Source: CAZGUX01 sp964529305 (GTDB lineage: Bacteria > Acidobacteriota > Terriglobia > Bryobacterales > Bryobacteraceae). From it: a stretch of 64,000 nucleotides of DNA. The notes beneath the pieces were generated by a model that worked only from the letters and a program-made list of their open reading frames with translations, ran no database searches and was not told the origin of the DNA. Where the stretch lies: the NCBI GenBank assembly GCA_964529305.1, contig CAZGUX010000238.1, positions 22,140 to 86,139 of the forward strand. Reading direction: 5' to 3'. This document shows positions 36,245 through 45,054 of the stretch, piece by piece. The position numbers and the translations under genes were made by a program. Each line of letters begins with the position of its first letter. Positions within the stretch are counted from its first letter, which is position 1.

Positions 36245-37801
36245 GTGCGACCCGGGCCTGTCACCGTTTTGTTCCTGGCTTGGTTGACCGGGCTGGCGGC
36301 CCACGCCGCGACCGTACGCGTGGTGAACCCAGCCGGCAACATCACGGCCAAGGTGATCGCCGGACCGAGCTTGCGCATCTCCAGAACCAGCCCGGACCGG
36401 GCAGCCCGCGACGAGGATGTCGCGGTCACGCGCAAAGAGCAGTTCGTGCTGGTCGAGTGCCGCCCGAGCGACGGAGCGCGCGTCGATCTGCAACTGGAAT
36501 TGCCCTATGGCCTGGCGCTGGAGGCCAAGACGGTCTCGGGAGACATCAACGTTTCCGGTTTCTTCCAGGCTGCGTTGATTACCGAAACCGGCGGCATCCA
36601 GATCTCCGCTCCCTGGGCAGGGACGCGTATCGAGATGCTGGCGAAAGAGGAACCGGGATCGATCACGATGCCGGTGGGATTCAAGTTCTCCCACAAGAAG
36701 GTGGAGGAGGGCTGGTTCCTGCGAGACACCTTGCCGGAAGGCCGGATTGCCTATGGGCGCATTCGGATTCAGGCAACCGCGCCGAAGAGTTTGAGCCTGA
36801 GCAACATTCCTGTTCCCGAGGACTCGCCGGTGAAGATGCACTGGCAGGCGCCGGAGATCCTGGAAGCCATCCTTACAGGGCTACGCGTGCAAGCCGCCAC
36901 GAACTCCGTGCCTTCGCAGCCCACAGCCGCCGAGGACGGCCTGGCGGTCTTCCGGTCGGACGTGCGCCTGGTGAACCTGACCGTATCGGTGTTCGATTCC
37001 GCCGGGCAGCCGATGACTGGCCTCAAGGCGGAGGACTTCGAGGTTCTCGAGAGCAAAGTAGTCCAGAAGGTGACCTTCGCGGGCGCGGAGGAAGTGCCGT
37101 TCAATATGGCGTTCCTTCTCGACTTGAGCGGAAGCACGCGGCGGGATCGAGACGCCATGAAAGAAGCGGCGCGAAAGTTGATCGACCTGACGCGGCCGCA
37201 CGACCGGGTGGCAGCCTACGCGCTCGCCGAAGACCGGTTCGTCGTCGTGCAGCGGTTGACCAGCGACCGGCAGAGGGTACAGTCCGCCATCGAACATCTG
37301 CCCAACGTCAGCGGGGGATCTCCCGTCTACGACGCGGTCGTGCTGTCCTACGCCGAGGAACTTCGCAAACGGCCGGGAGAGCGAAATGCCCTGGTTGTGC
37401 TGAGCGATGGAGTGGACAACCAGATTCATGGCGTGGTCACGCCCTCGGAGGTGAGTTTCCGCAAATTGCGCCGTGCCGCCGATCTGATGGACACGCTGAT
37501 CTATCCGATCCTGCTCAGCCCGTTCGACCTGGTGCCTCCTCCGGGGTGGGCCAAACGGGCGGAGGAGCGGATGCGGGAACTGGCCGCGGCATCGGGAGGC
37601 CGGCTGTTTCGCGCGAACTCGATCCGCGAACTCGATCCGGTGTATCCGCAACTGGCCGGAGAACTGCGAAGCGTGTACACGGTGGCTTACTATCCCAAGG
37701 ACCAGAACTTCGACGGACGCTGGCGGCCGGTGGAGGTTCGCGTGAACCGGCCCGGAGCCAAGGTGCGGACGCGGGCCGGCTATGCAGCCCAGCCAAATTG
37801 A
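36245..37801 (+). CDS. Secreted VWFA-domain protein (Acidobacterial VWFA-related type)
   Basis: A 518-residue exported protein with GTG start at 36245, 10 bases after an extended -10 (TGCTATGAT, ending 36234). A signal peptide (VTVLFLAWLTGLAAHA) precedes a beta-helical, adhesin-like region (AKTVSGDINVSGFFQAALIT, TETGGIQISAPW) that resembles DUF4097. The VWFA domain starts near residue 237 (DVRLVNLTVSVFDSAGQPMT) and has the MIDAS DLSGS, with ALVVLSDGVDN and VYTVAYYPKDQNFDGRWRPV towards the end. Probably binds a protein or polymer at the cell surface; role unknown. Confidence 0.88.
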   Translation: MRPGPVTVLFLAWLTGLAAHAATVRVVNPAGNITAKVIAGPSLRISRTSPDRAARDEDVAVTRKEQFVLVECRPSDGARVDLQLELPYGLALEAKTVSGDINVSGFFQAALITETGGIQISAPWAGTRIEMLAKEEPGSITMPVGFKFSHKKVEEGWFLRDTLPEGRIAYGRIRIQATAPKSLSLSNIPVPEDSPVKMHWQAPEILEAILTGLRVQAATNSVPSQPTAAEDGLAVFRSDVRLVNLTVSVFDSAGQPMTGLKAEDFEVLESKVVQKVTFAGAEEVPFNMAFLLDLSGSTRRDRDAMKEAARKLIDLTRPHDRVAAYALAEDRFVVVQRLTSDRQRVQSAIEHLPNVSGGSPVYDAVVLSYAEELRKRPGERNALVVLSDGVDNQIHGVVTPSEVSFRKLRRAADLMDTLIYPILLSPFDLVPPPGWAKRAEERMRELAAASGGRLFRANSIRELDPVYPQLAGELRSVYTVAYYPKDQNFDGRWRPVEVRVNRPGAKVRTRAGYAAQPN

Positions 37802-37802
37802 G

Positions 37803-39056
37803 TCACTTCTTCCAGGATTCCTTTTTGTAAGGGAAGCTCTTCCAGTTCTGGGCGGCGCGGGCGTTGAGATCCCAGACTACCTTGCCTTTGCGGAGAGTCA
37901 ACTCGGCCACGATGTTGTTGGCGCCGGTGTTGCCGGCCCCGGCCGAATCGATGAAGCCGAATTGGCCCTTGTCGACGCGCAGCACGGCGATGTCGGCCTC
38001 GGCGCCGGCGTCCAGGTGGCCGAGATCGCTCCGTTTGATCGACTTGGCTGCGTTCCAGGTCGACATGGCAATGACTTGGGGCATGATCGAGCCCAAGTTC
38101 AGGACTTTGGACATGACGTTGGTCATGTCCTTCATCCCTGCGTTCATGCTGCCGGTGTGCAGGTCTGTGGAGATGATGTCGGGCAGGAAGCCCTGCTGAA
38201 AGGAAGGAACGGCGACGTACCAGTAGAAGCTTCCCGCGCCGTGGCCGACATCGAACCAGATGCCGCGCTTGCGGCCATTGATCATGGCGGGGTTCACCTT
38301 GCCGTCTTCCGTCAGTTCGCGGCGATGGCCGGAATAACAGTGAGTGTAGATGTCGCCGGCCCGCAGTTTGTCCTCGAGCAGCGTGCCGAGATTCCGCACC
38401 TTGTTGAGATAGCCGAAGTCGACCATGACAGGAAGGCTGGTGATCTTGCTGGCCTTGACGGCGGCATCGATCGACTCCCAGCCCGGTCCGCCGAAATGGG
38501 CGGATTTGAAGCCGACGATCAAGCCGGGGTGGGCCTTGGCGGTGCGGGCGGCAAGAGCGGCGTCGAGTCCGGGGAGGTCGTCCTCGTGACCGGTGCCCAT
38601 TCCCGAGGCGGCGATATTGAGCAGGGCGAGCACGCGGGTCTGCGACTTGTCGATGACGCGGGCCTTGAAGTCGGCGAAGTTGCTCGCGCCGGACGTGCCC
38701 GCATCGACCATGGTGGTGACGCCGCTGCGGAAAGAGTGGGCATCGGCCTGGACATCGGAGTCGGACTTGATGGCGGGATTCTCGGGCCGCTGGTAGACGT
38801 GGACGTGAATGTCGATGAGGCCGGGGGCGACGATGAGACCGCCGACGTTGACGACCTGTTTGGCCTGGGACGCCGGGATATTCGGCGCGACCCGGGCGAT
38901 GCGGCCCCTGGCGACGGCGACATCGCTGATCGCGTCGATTTTGTTCTTGGGGTCGATGACGCGGCCGCCCTTGAGCAAGAGGTCATAGGGTGGCTGCGCA
39001 GTAATTGCGGTGGCGATCAAGAAGAGGAGGAGGCTGGTTCTGATGGCTGTCGTCAT
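37803..39056 (-). CDS. Amidohydrolase/deacetylase-family metallohydrolase, exported
   Basis: A 417-residue member of the amidohydrolase superfamily with a signal peptide (SLLLFLIATAITAQ). The binuclear site is readable: HVH (H84, H86), bridging K184 in VGFKSAHF, H239 in YTHCYSG, H272 in DVGHGAG and D298 in ISTDLH. This set matches the dihydroorotase-like acetylamino acid deacetylases. Substrate is probably an N-acyl compound or a cyclic amide. Its stop lies one base from the stop of the convergent VWFA gene. Confidence 0.9.
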   Translation of the reverse strand: MTTAIRTSLLLFLIATAITAQPPYDLLLKGGRVIDPKNKIDAISDVAVARGRIARVAPNIPASQAKQVVNVGGLIVAPGLIDIHVHVYQRPENPAIKSDSDVQADAHSFRSGVTTMVDAGTSGASNFADFKARVIDKSQTRVLALLNIAASGMGTGHEDDLPGLDAALAARTAKAHPGLIVGFKSAHFGGPGWESIDAAVKASKITSLPVMVDFGYLNKVRNLGTLLEDKLRAGDIYTHCYSGHRRELTEDGKVNPAMINGRKRGIWFDVGHGAGSFYWYVAVPSFQQGFLPDIISTDLHTGSMNAGMKDMTNVMSKVLNLGSIMPQVIAMSTWNAAKSIKRSDLGHLDAGAEADIAVLRVDKGQFGFIDSAGAGNTGANNIVAELTLRKGKVVWDLNARAAQNWKSFPYKKESWKK

Positions 39057-39188
39057 GACGAGAGGTGACTCGCCACATCAGGCTACCAGAGTCGGCGCGC
39101 CGAGGAGCGCCGACATCGAAGTTCGCCAGTCACCCAGGGACCGGCAGTGGACAACCGGCACGCCGGAAGCAGGTGGTCCTTACTGTCG

Positions 39189-39389
39189 TCAGCTCGCGAC
39201 CGGCTGCTCTAAGTCCCGACTCAGGTAGACCAGAATTTCCTGCTCGCGCTGCTGGATTTCCAGAAGAATTGGCTCGGCAAGTCGCAAATAATCCCGGTGA
39301 GAGTGAACTTTGCGCGCCTGCAGGAGGACGCTCCTGAGATTGCTCACGCATTGCTGTGCGAGCAGCATTTGTTCGTCGGTCCGTATCAC
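39189..39389 (-). CDS. Small conserved-looking helical protein, unknown function
   Basis: A 66-residue protein if started at GTG 39389 (ATG 39368 is an alternative). It is mostly one long helical hairpin: EQMLLAQQCVSNLRSVLLQA, then HRDYLRLAEPILLEIQQREQ and EILVYLSRDL. The upstream part of the open frame to 39503 overlaps a non-protein-like region. I do not recognise a named family; the regular heptads suggest a small coiled-coil protein. It lies between two secreted enzymes without obvious operon links. Confidence 0.55.
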   Translation of the reverse strand: MIRTDEQMLLAQQCVSNLRSVLLQARKVHSHRDYLRLAEPILLEIQQREQEILVYLSRDLEQPVAS

Positions 39390-39435
39390 GCTAATACCAT
39401 CGTAGACCGATCGAAGGGGGTTGCACCGTAAACCG

Positions 39436-42003
39436 CTACTTCGCCCCGAACACATATTTGCCCGGCCGTGAGAGCAGATATCCGGCTTTACCCTTCTTCG
39501 CACCTTGCGGTGGAGCGGACTCGACTCGCAGAGAGGCCAGCGGCATCTCCGCGGTCACACCCGCCGGGATTTCCAGTTCCAAACGCTGCTTCGACGGCTG
39601 CCATTCTACCCAGACGTTTCCCTTCGGAGTGCGCGTCTGACCGGCCACGAAGGGCAGACCGCCCGCGTCCGGAGCAATGCGAAGGCGCGAACCGCCCGGG
39701 TCGAGGATGCGCACACCGAGCAACGACTCGTGCATCCAAAGCAACGGGACCGCGCTCCATCCGTGCGATCCGGTCTCGTCGAGAGGCTGGGCCGGATTCT
39801 TGTCCCCGGGTTTTAGTCCCAGGTCTTCGCGGCTGACCCAGTATTCGGGGAGCGGCCCGCCCTGCGGGCCCTGGAGTTCCGCCGGAACCGGATTGCGCGG
39901 ATGGCCGGGAAGATAGGGCGCGTATCGCTCGATCAGGTGGGCGACCGCGCGGTCCGTCATGCCATGGTCGGAAAGGGCGCGCAAGGCGCGGTAGGCGAAG
40001 GTGGGGTTGTTCCAACGGGCCATCCCGGCCGGGGGCCTCCCGTCCGGAGGGCCGAACGCGTAATCCAGGGATTCTCGAGACAACAGCCCGGCAAGAACCG
40101 CGTTGACCTGCCCGGCCTGGCTCAAGCCTCGCTCCGTCGCGGGATTCTCGGGGTTCAGCCGGTCACCGGCCAGGGGAGGAACGTTGCCGCTGGCGGGCAG
40201 GATGTGAAACTGGCGGAAGGCCCTGGCCATCCTGTCCGCGACCACCATCCATTCCTCAGCCTCGGGTGCGTGCCCGGCGGCCTTGGCCATCTCCGCAGAC
40301 CAACGCAGGCGTTCGATCATGAATGGCGTCACGATGCCGCTCGACTCGCGGTCGTTCGTCGGATGGATGCCGACGCGGATATCGGCCAGGACGCGCCGGG
40401 TTCTCCAGATCCCGTTCGCGTCCACCTTTGAGAGAAGATTGGCCCAGAACTCGCGCAAAGGCTTCCAGTAGCGCTCGATTAGATCAGCGCGTCCGGTCCA
40501 GAAGTAGTCGTCGTACAGCATCGCCGTCCACTGGACGGCCCAGTCATAGCTCGATGGATATGCCGGATAGTTGCTGGGCGGGAAGGCGTGAAAACCGCCA
40601 TCGCCCCGGGCGCTCTCGGCATGGAGACGCAGCACCACGCGGCGGAGACGTTCGTCTCCGTACCAGCGCGAACCGATGATGGCCCGCACACGCGCATCCT
40701 CGATCCACTGTCCGTCCTCCCGCCCCGGCGTGTCGACGTAGCCGTCGCTCATCGTGACCACCGCGTGGATCTGGCACAGTTTGACGATCTGCTCCACCCG
40801 CTCGTCGCCGCAAAAGAAACTGCCGACGGGAAGGATGGGGTATTGCGAGCGCACGATACCGGTCTCGCGGACCACGACTTCGCCGGCGGACGCAAAGTGG
40901 AAGTGCAGCGTCAGCCAGCGGGCGGTGCGTTCGTCGGGAAACTCGAAACGCTGCGCTCCCGAGCGGGTGACGTAGCGGTCAGCGTACCCAATGCCGACTA
41001 CCGCTTCGGAGTCGATCCCGCCATCGGGCCGCACCTGGGCTTCTCCCGTGCGCTGCGAATAGGCAATCTCGCCGTAGCCGAGATCGATCGTGACGCCTTG
41101 GGAGGCGGATTCGAGGTCGAGGAACGGAAAGCCGTGCACCGGTTGCTGGAAATCGAAAGTCACGTAGCGGCTCTCGCCGGCAAGGCCCTGAATCTTCACA
41201 GGCTGCCGATGAAAGAAGGCTTTAGCCGCCGCCAGCGCCGCGGCCTCAGGCGAGTACCGCGCGGTGCGGATGCCTACGGCGATCGACAGCGGATCGTCCG
41301 ACAACGGCTGCGACGGATGCAATGCGCCCGCGGCCAGAATCCCAGGGGCGTAGACCGCGTACTCACGCTGGCCCGGGATCTCCACCGGATTGGGGGCAGA
41401 GGGCCACGGGCCGTTCGAGACCTCCACCGCGCGCCTCCAGGAGGCGTCGTCGAAGCCCGCGGTGTGCATGGAGTCCGGGAGTGCCTTGCGTCCATCCACG
41501 ATCATCGGAAAGCGGATGCGAAAGGCCCGCCCGCCATCCACTCCGCGAATCTGGCGATCGTGCGGCGCAAACTCGGGCGCCATGATCGCGCGCCAGGTCT
41601 CGCCGGATTCGATCCAGGAACCTTTGACGTAAAGACCGGCATGGCGATTGGCGGAACGCTGGAAGGTGGTGACGGGTCCCCAATTGTGGTGGAGGACCAC
41701 CACCACATTTCGACCGGTGCGGAGGTACGGGGCCGCATCCACGACGTCGGCGGTGATCTTGTCCTCGTGATACCGCGTCACCTTGCGGCGAACCGGTTGT
41801 CCGTTGATGGACAGACGGGCGTTGCTGTCTGCGGCGAAGAGGAGGTCGCCGTTTTCGGGAATCGCCGCCAGGTCCACGACCTTCCGAAAGTAGGTCAAGC
41901 GGTTCACCGGCGCGTCGGGTTCGCCCTCGATCCAGATCCAACGGGCTTCCGCCCGCGCGGCCAGCGGAATCGCCGCTGCCAGAAGCAGAGTTCTCATCCA
42001 CAT
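39436..42003 (-). CDS. GH78-type alpha-L-rhamnosidase, secreted
   Basis: An 855-residue exported enzyme with signal peptide (RTLLLAAAIPLAARAEA). The N-terminal beta domains (RWIWIEGEPDAPVNRLTYFR, GRNVVVVLHHNWGP) precede an (alpha/alpha)6 barrel. The GH78 active-site region is recognisable as DTPGREDGQWIEDARVRAII, with the acidic residues E and D in place, then YPSSYDWAVQWTAMLYDDYF and a late ETGSHGWSAVPLLWMHESLL. Rhamnosidases release terminal rhamnose from pectin side chains and plant glycosides. Four bases upstream ends a truncated lyase-like gene. Confidence 0.85.
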   Translation of the reverse strand: MWMRTLLLAAAIPLAARAEARWIWIEGEPDAPVNRLTYFRKVVDLAAIPENGDLLFAADSNARLSINGQPVRRKVTRYHEDKITADVVDAAPYLRTGRNVVVVLHHNWGPVTTFQRSANRHAGLYVKGSWIESGETWRAIMAPEFAPHDRQIRGVDGGRAFRIRFPMIVDGRKALPDSMHTAGFDDASWRRAVEVSNGPWPSAPNPVEIPGQREYAVYAPGILAAGALHPSQPLSDDPLSIAVGIRTARYSPEAAALAAAKAFFHRQPVKIQGLAGESRYVTFDFQQPVHGFPFLDLESASQGVTIDLGYGEIAYSQRTGEAQVRPDGGIDSEAVVGIGYADRYVTRSGAQRFEFPDERTARWLTLHFHFASAGEVVVRETGIVRSQYPILPVGSFFCGDERVEQIVKLCQIHAVVTMSDGYVDTPGREDGQWIEDARVRAIIGSRWYGDERLRRVVLRLHAESARGDGGFHAFPPSNYPAYPSSYDWAVQWTAMLYDDYFWTGRADLIERYWKPLREFWANLLSKVDANGIWRTRRVLADIRVGIHPTNDRESSGIVTPFMIERLRWSAEMAKAAGHAPEAEEWMVVADRMARAFRQFHILPASGNVPPLAGDRLNPENPATERGLSQAGQVNAVLAGLLSRESLDYAFGPPDGRPPAGMARWNNPTFAYRALRALSDHGMTDRAVAHLIERYAPYLPGHPRNPVPAELQGPQGGPLPEYWVSREDLGLKPGDKNPAQPLDETGSHGWSAVPLLWMHESLLGVRILDPGGSRLRIAPDAGGLPFVAGQTRTPKGNVWVEWQPSKQRLELEIPAGVTAEMPLASLRVESAPPQGAKKGKAGYLLSRPGKYVFGAK

Positions 42004-42006
42004 GAG

Positions 42007-42336
42007 TCAGGCCTCCACCGATGCGCCCGTTTCGGCTTCGGTGATCTGGCGGAATTGGCCGGTCGCCATCTGCATAGCGTACATCTCGGTATTGTCCTGC
42101 CGGGCGGACATGAAGACGAACTCGCGACTGTCTTTGGTAAAGCTCTGCGTGGTGAAGTAGAGGTTCCGGCACCAATAGGCGGAGTTGGTCATCTGCCAGA
42201 CTTCCCGTCCAGTGTCGGGGTCGCGGTGTTTCCGCACCCCTCTGGGAAACCACGTCCCCTTGCGAGGGTTCGCGGCGCAAGTCGGCGAGGCACCGCCTAA
42301 CGCCTGGAGGAAGGAGGTCCGGGTGATGGGTCGCAT
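42007..42336 (-). pseudogene. Truncated oligogalacturonate-lyase-like beta-propeller gene
   Basis: A 109-residue frame from ATG 42336 with a short Tat-like leader (MRPITRTSFLQALGG) and the opening blades of a WD40-like propeller: HRDPDTGREVWQMTNSAYWC, NLYFTTQSFTKDSREFVFMS, TEMYAMQMATGQFRQITEAE. This matches the start of oligogalacturonate lyase-type proteins, which normally run to about 400 residues. Here TGA follows after VEA and the rhamnosidase starts four bases later. A deletion that removed the rest of the propeller is the simplest account. Confidence 0.65.
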
Positions 42337-42445
42337 GCTTGGATCACAGGGTGACGCTCGCCGGGGGACCAACAGCGTCGTCCGATAGCACTTTCAGAAG
42401 AGCATCGGCGGTTGTGGGGGTCAATCCCTCGCCACGCCGGAATCA

Positions 42446-42474
42446 TTGACACCCTGGCCAAGCGTACCGATAAT
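42446..42474 (+). promoter_or_regulatory. Near-consensus sigma-70 promoter
   Basis: TTGACA (42446-42451) and GATAAT (42469-42474) are separated by exactly 17 bases, 12 bases before ATG 42487. This is the best promoter match in the window and predicts a leader of only about five bases. Confidence 0.75.
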
Positions 42475-42486
42475 ATCGGGTGCCTT

Positions 42487-44244
42487 ATGCCAACCCGATG
42501 GTTTGCTCTGTGCGCGCTGGCGGCCGCGGCGATCACTCCAGCCAATGCGGTCAAGATTGAACTTGCCGAGCCCGCGTTTGTACTGGCCGATTCCGCAGGC
42601 GTGCGGTCGCGGATCGTCGCGCCTCCGAAGGTGACCGCGCTGGAACGGCTGGGCATCGAGCGGCTCAACGAGACCCTGATGCGAATCCATGGATTCCGGC
42701 TGCCCGTGACCACGGACGGCGGGAACGCGATCGTTCTCGGAACGCCCGGAAGCCATCCGCTGCTTCAGCCGCTGGCGGCCGAAGTCGCGGCTCTGGAGGG
42801 GGACGGGTTCGTCGCGCGCCCGTTGCGCGGCCCTCGGGGAGACTACTTCGCCGTGGCGGCCAAGACGCCCGCGGGAGTCTTTCAAGGGGCACTCTACCTG
42901 GCGGAGTTCGCGCTGCAGTCGCGGGCCGGGATTGTCTACCTGCAAGCCTCGCCGGTCACGCGGCAATCGCCGATCCGGCTGCGGGGCACCTACAACCTGG
43001 TCTGCTGGGGACTGGCGCCGCGCTACACACGGCAGGACTGGGAGAAGGTCATCGACGCGATGGCGGAAGACGGGATGAACCTGATCTACTTCTGGCTCTC
43101 CGGCATCTTCCGCTCCAAGCTGTTTCCGGAAAGCGTCATCTATCCCGAATCGCCATTGACCACCGAGGATATCCGTCAGTTGATTCGCCACGCGCACGGC
43201 CGCGGCGTGGACTTCTACGTGGGCACCGGGGTGTTCGCCTGGTTCGGCATCGACGAGATCGCGAAGTACCGGGCCGACCTGAGAGACGTGGGAATCCCGT
43301 ATATGTCGCGGACACGGCCGGCGGCGCGCGCGGCCATGAAACAATATCTGCACGAATTGTTCGACGCGTTCCCGGAGGCCAAAGGCATGTGGCTCGAGAT
43401 CGGGGACGAGGGCGATTACGCGTGCAAGGACCCGGCCTGCCAGCAGCCGCTCGACGAGTTCGGCTCGAAGAGGGCCGGGCAGGTGACTCCGACCTTCCTG
43501 AAGGAATTTTCCGCCGAGTTGTGGGCGAAGCACCCGCGCGCAAAGCTGGTATGGGGCATGGGGTATCCCGAGGCGCACGCCTGGGACGTGAAGTATTACG
43601 ACACGCTACGCCGCCAGTTCAGCGACCCGCGCTATCACTTCCTGGAAGTCCGGCAGAATTGGGAATTGCAGGACCACGAAGGCGTGCTGAAGCCGATCAA
43701 GGGGATTTCGGCCAACACCATGCATTGGGATCAGTATTACCGGCTGTCGCTGCGAGAGATCGGCGAGAAAGCGCGGCGGGTTTACGAGGACGAACTGGCC
43801 GGCTACATCGTGGCGTTCGAACCGGGGTTCAACAGCCACTCGGTGTTCGGCCGGGCGATCCCGTTCCCGGTGGATGCGATTCCGTACCGGTTGACGCGGT
43901 TCGCCTACAAGCAGTACACGTGGGAACCGAACCTGTCGTGGCCCGAGTTCAAGAAGCGGGTGCTGACGCATTTCTTCGGCGAGGGCGCGGACCCGGAGTT
44001 GTTCGATCTGACCTATACGCTGCAGGAGTTCATGCGGACTGGACCGATCCACGGATCATTCCGGGAGTTGACGAAGCCAGTGGACGGACGAGGACACGGC
44101 CGGCTGTTGAAACCGAGGCTGGAGGCGATCGAGCGGCGGTTGAACGCCAAGGAAGCGTCCATGACACCGCGCGCGAAGGCGGAGGGACTGCCCCTGCTGC
44201 GGCGGGCGATTGCCGATCTGCGGACCGGGTACTCCATCCAGTGA
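42487..44244 (+). CDS. Secreted glycoside hydrolase with GH67N/GH20-like N-terminal domain
   Basis: A 585-residue exported protein starting at ATG 42487 (signal peptide PTRWFALCALAAAAITPANA). The N-terminal domain has the alpha-glucuronidase/hexosaminidase cap: LERLGIERLNETLMRIHGFR, NAIVLGTPGSHPLLQPL, GVFQGALYLAEFAL. A TIM barrel follows (WEKVIDAMAEDGMNLIYFWL, RGVDFYVGTGVFAWFGIDEI, GMWLEIGDEGDYACKDPACQ with acidic pairs). Activity could be hexosaminidase or glucuronidase; I cannot decide. It precedes the GntR-TonB receptor-sialidase block. Confidence 0.78.
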   Translation: MPTRWFALCALAAAAITPANAVKIELAEPAFVLADSAGVRSRIVAPPKVTALERLGIERLNETLMRIHGFRLPVTTDGGNAIVLGTPGSHPLLQPLAAEVAALEGDGFVARPLRGPRGDYFAVAAKTPAGVFQGALYLAEFALQSRAGIVYLQASPVTRQSPIRLRGTYNLVCWGLAPRYTRQDWEKVIDAMAEDGMNLIYFWLSGIFRSKLFPESVIYPESPLTTEDIRQLIRHAHGRGVDFYVGTGVFAWFGIDEIAKYRADLRDVGIPYMSRTRPAARAAMKQYLHELFDAFPEAKGMWLEIGDEGDYACKDPACQQPLDEFGSKRAGQVTPTFLKEFSAELWAKHPRAKLVWGMGYPEAHAWDVKYYDTLRRQFSDPRYHFLEVRQNWELQDHEGVLKPIKGISANTMHWDQYYRLSLREIGEKARRVYEDELAGYIVAFEPGFNSHSVFGRAIPFPVDAIPYRLTRFAYKQYTWEPNLSWPEFKKRVLTHFFGEGADPELFDLTYTLQEFMRTGPIHGSFRELTKPVDGRGHGRLLKPRLEAIERRLNAKEASMTPRAKAEGLPLLRRAIADLRTGYSIQ

Positions 44245-44274
44245 ATCCGGACACCGGTTGCTGACGGGTAAACT

Positions 44275-44937
44275 TCAGGCAGTCTTCCGCGCCGGCAGGA
44301 ACAACTGCAGGTGAACGCGCACGCACTGCTCGGCGGTGGAATCGGTTCTGCCCGCCAGGTAGCGCAAGTACAGCTCGTGCTGTTCGCGCAACATCTCTTC
44401 GGTGAGTTGCGGGTGCTCGCGCTTGTAAATCATGGTGAACGTGAAGTAGGGCACCATGATGCGGTTGAGCGCCTGCACCAGCCACGGGTTTCCAGCCGTT
44501 TCCCACAGGCGCGAGTGAAACTCCTTGTCGAACCGCGTGGTCTGCGCGAAATTGCCGTCGCAGTACGCGGCCAGCAACTGGTCCTTGATGCGGGTGAGTG
44601 CTTCCAGATCCTCCGGCGTCACCCGTTCGCGGGCCGCTTCCAGAGCCGTGATTTCCAGCGGCATGCGGGCGAGGATGATCAGGGTGAAGTCCTCCTCCGC
44701 CAACTGAAAGACGGAGAACCCCTTGTTTTGTGAATGGACGACCAGTCCTTCCTGCGCCAGCATCAGCAGCGCTTCACGCACCGGGCCCCGGCTGACTTTC
44801 AGTTGACTGGCCAGCCCGACTTCGGTCAGATCCTCCCCGGGCTGGAAGTAGCCGTCAAACAACGCCTGACGCAGGGTCGACGCCACGTTGTCGCGCATGG
44901 AGTGGGTTTTGAGGGCAGGAAGGGCTCGGCTCGCCAC
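44275..44937 (-). CDS. GntR-family transcriptional regulator (FadR/FCD subfamily)
   Basis: A 220-residue regulator. The winged helix is near residues 15-75: NVASTLRQALFDGYFQPGED, then LTEVGLASQLKVSRGPVREA and LMLAQEGLVV. The C-terminal FCD effector domain includes LEALTRIKDQLLAAYCDGNF and RFDKEFHSRLWETAGNPWLV, with the usual Asp/His metal residues. Such proteins sense sugar acids or sialic-acid-type ligands. It is divergent from the TonB receptor gene, in whose promoter a TGTATACA palindrome fits a GntR operator. Confidence 0.92.
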   Translation of the reverse strand: MASRALPALKTHSMRDNVASTLRQALFDGYFQPGEDLTEVGLASQLKVSRGPVREALLMLAQEGLVVHSQNKGFSVFQLAEEDFTLIILARMPLEITALEAARERVTPEDLEALTRIKDQLLAAYCDGNFAQTTRFDKEFHSRLWETAGNPWLVQALNRIMVPYFTFTMIYKREHPQLTEEMLREQHELYLRYLAGRTDSTAEQCVRVHLQLFLPARKTA

Positions 44938-44976
44938 GATACTTTACGCTAATACGTCGAGGCGTTCTCTGTCAAA

Positions 44977-45020
44977 TGTATACAGAATGCAGTTGACATG
45001 AGGACAATACAAGTGATAAA
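44977..45020 (+). promoter_or_regulatory. Promoter and candidate GntR operator of the TonB receptor gene
   Basis: TGTATACA (44977-44984), an eight-base palindrome, lies just upstream of TTGACA (44993-44998). GATAAA (45015-45020) follows after 16 bases and would act as the -10 box. The receptor start at 45055 then has a short leader with a strong ribosome site (GGAGGTG). The operator assignment is by similarity to GntR-FCD sites and by the adjacent regulator. Confidence 0.6.
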
Positions 45021-45054
45021 GTCGACCCCACCGAACGGATTGGAGGTGAATCGC

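Noticed and set aside
44998..45054. Upstream ATG of the second TonB receptor
   Set aside because: It overlaps the -35 box and would be untranscribed; ATG 45055 has a strong ribosome site and a signal peptide.
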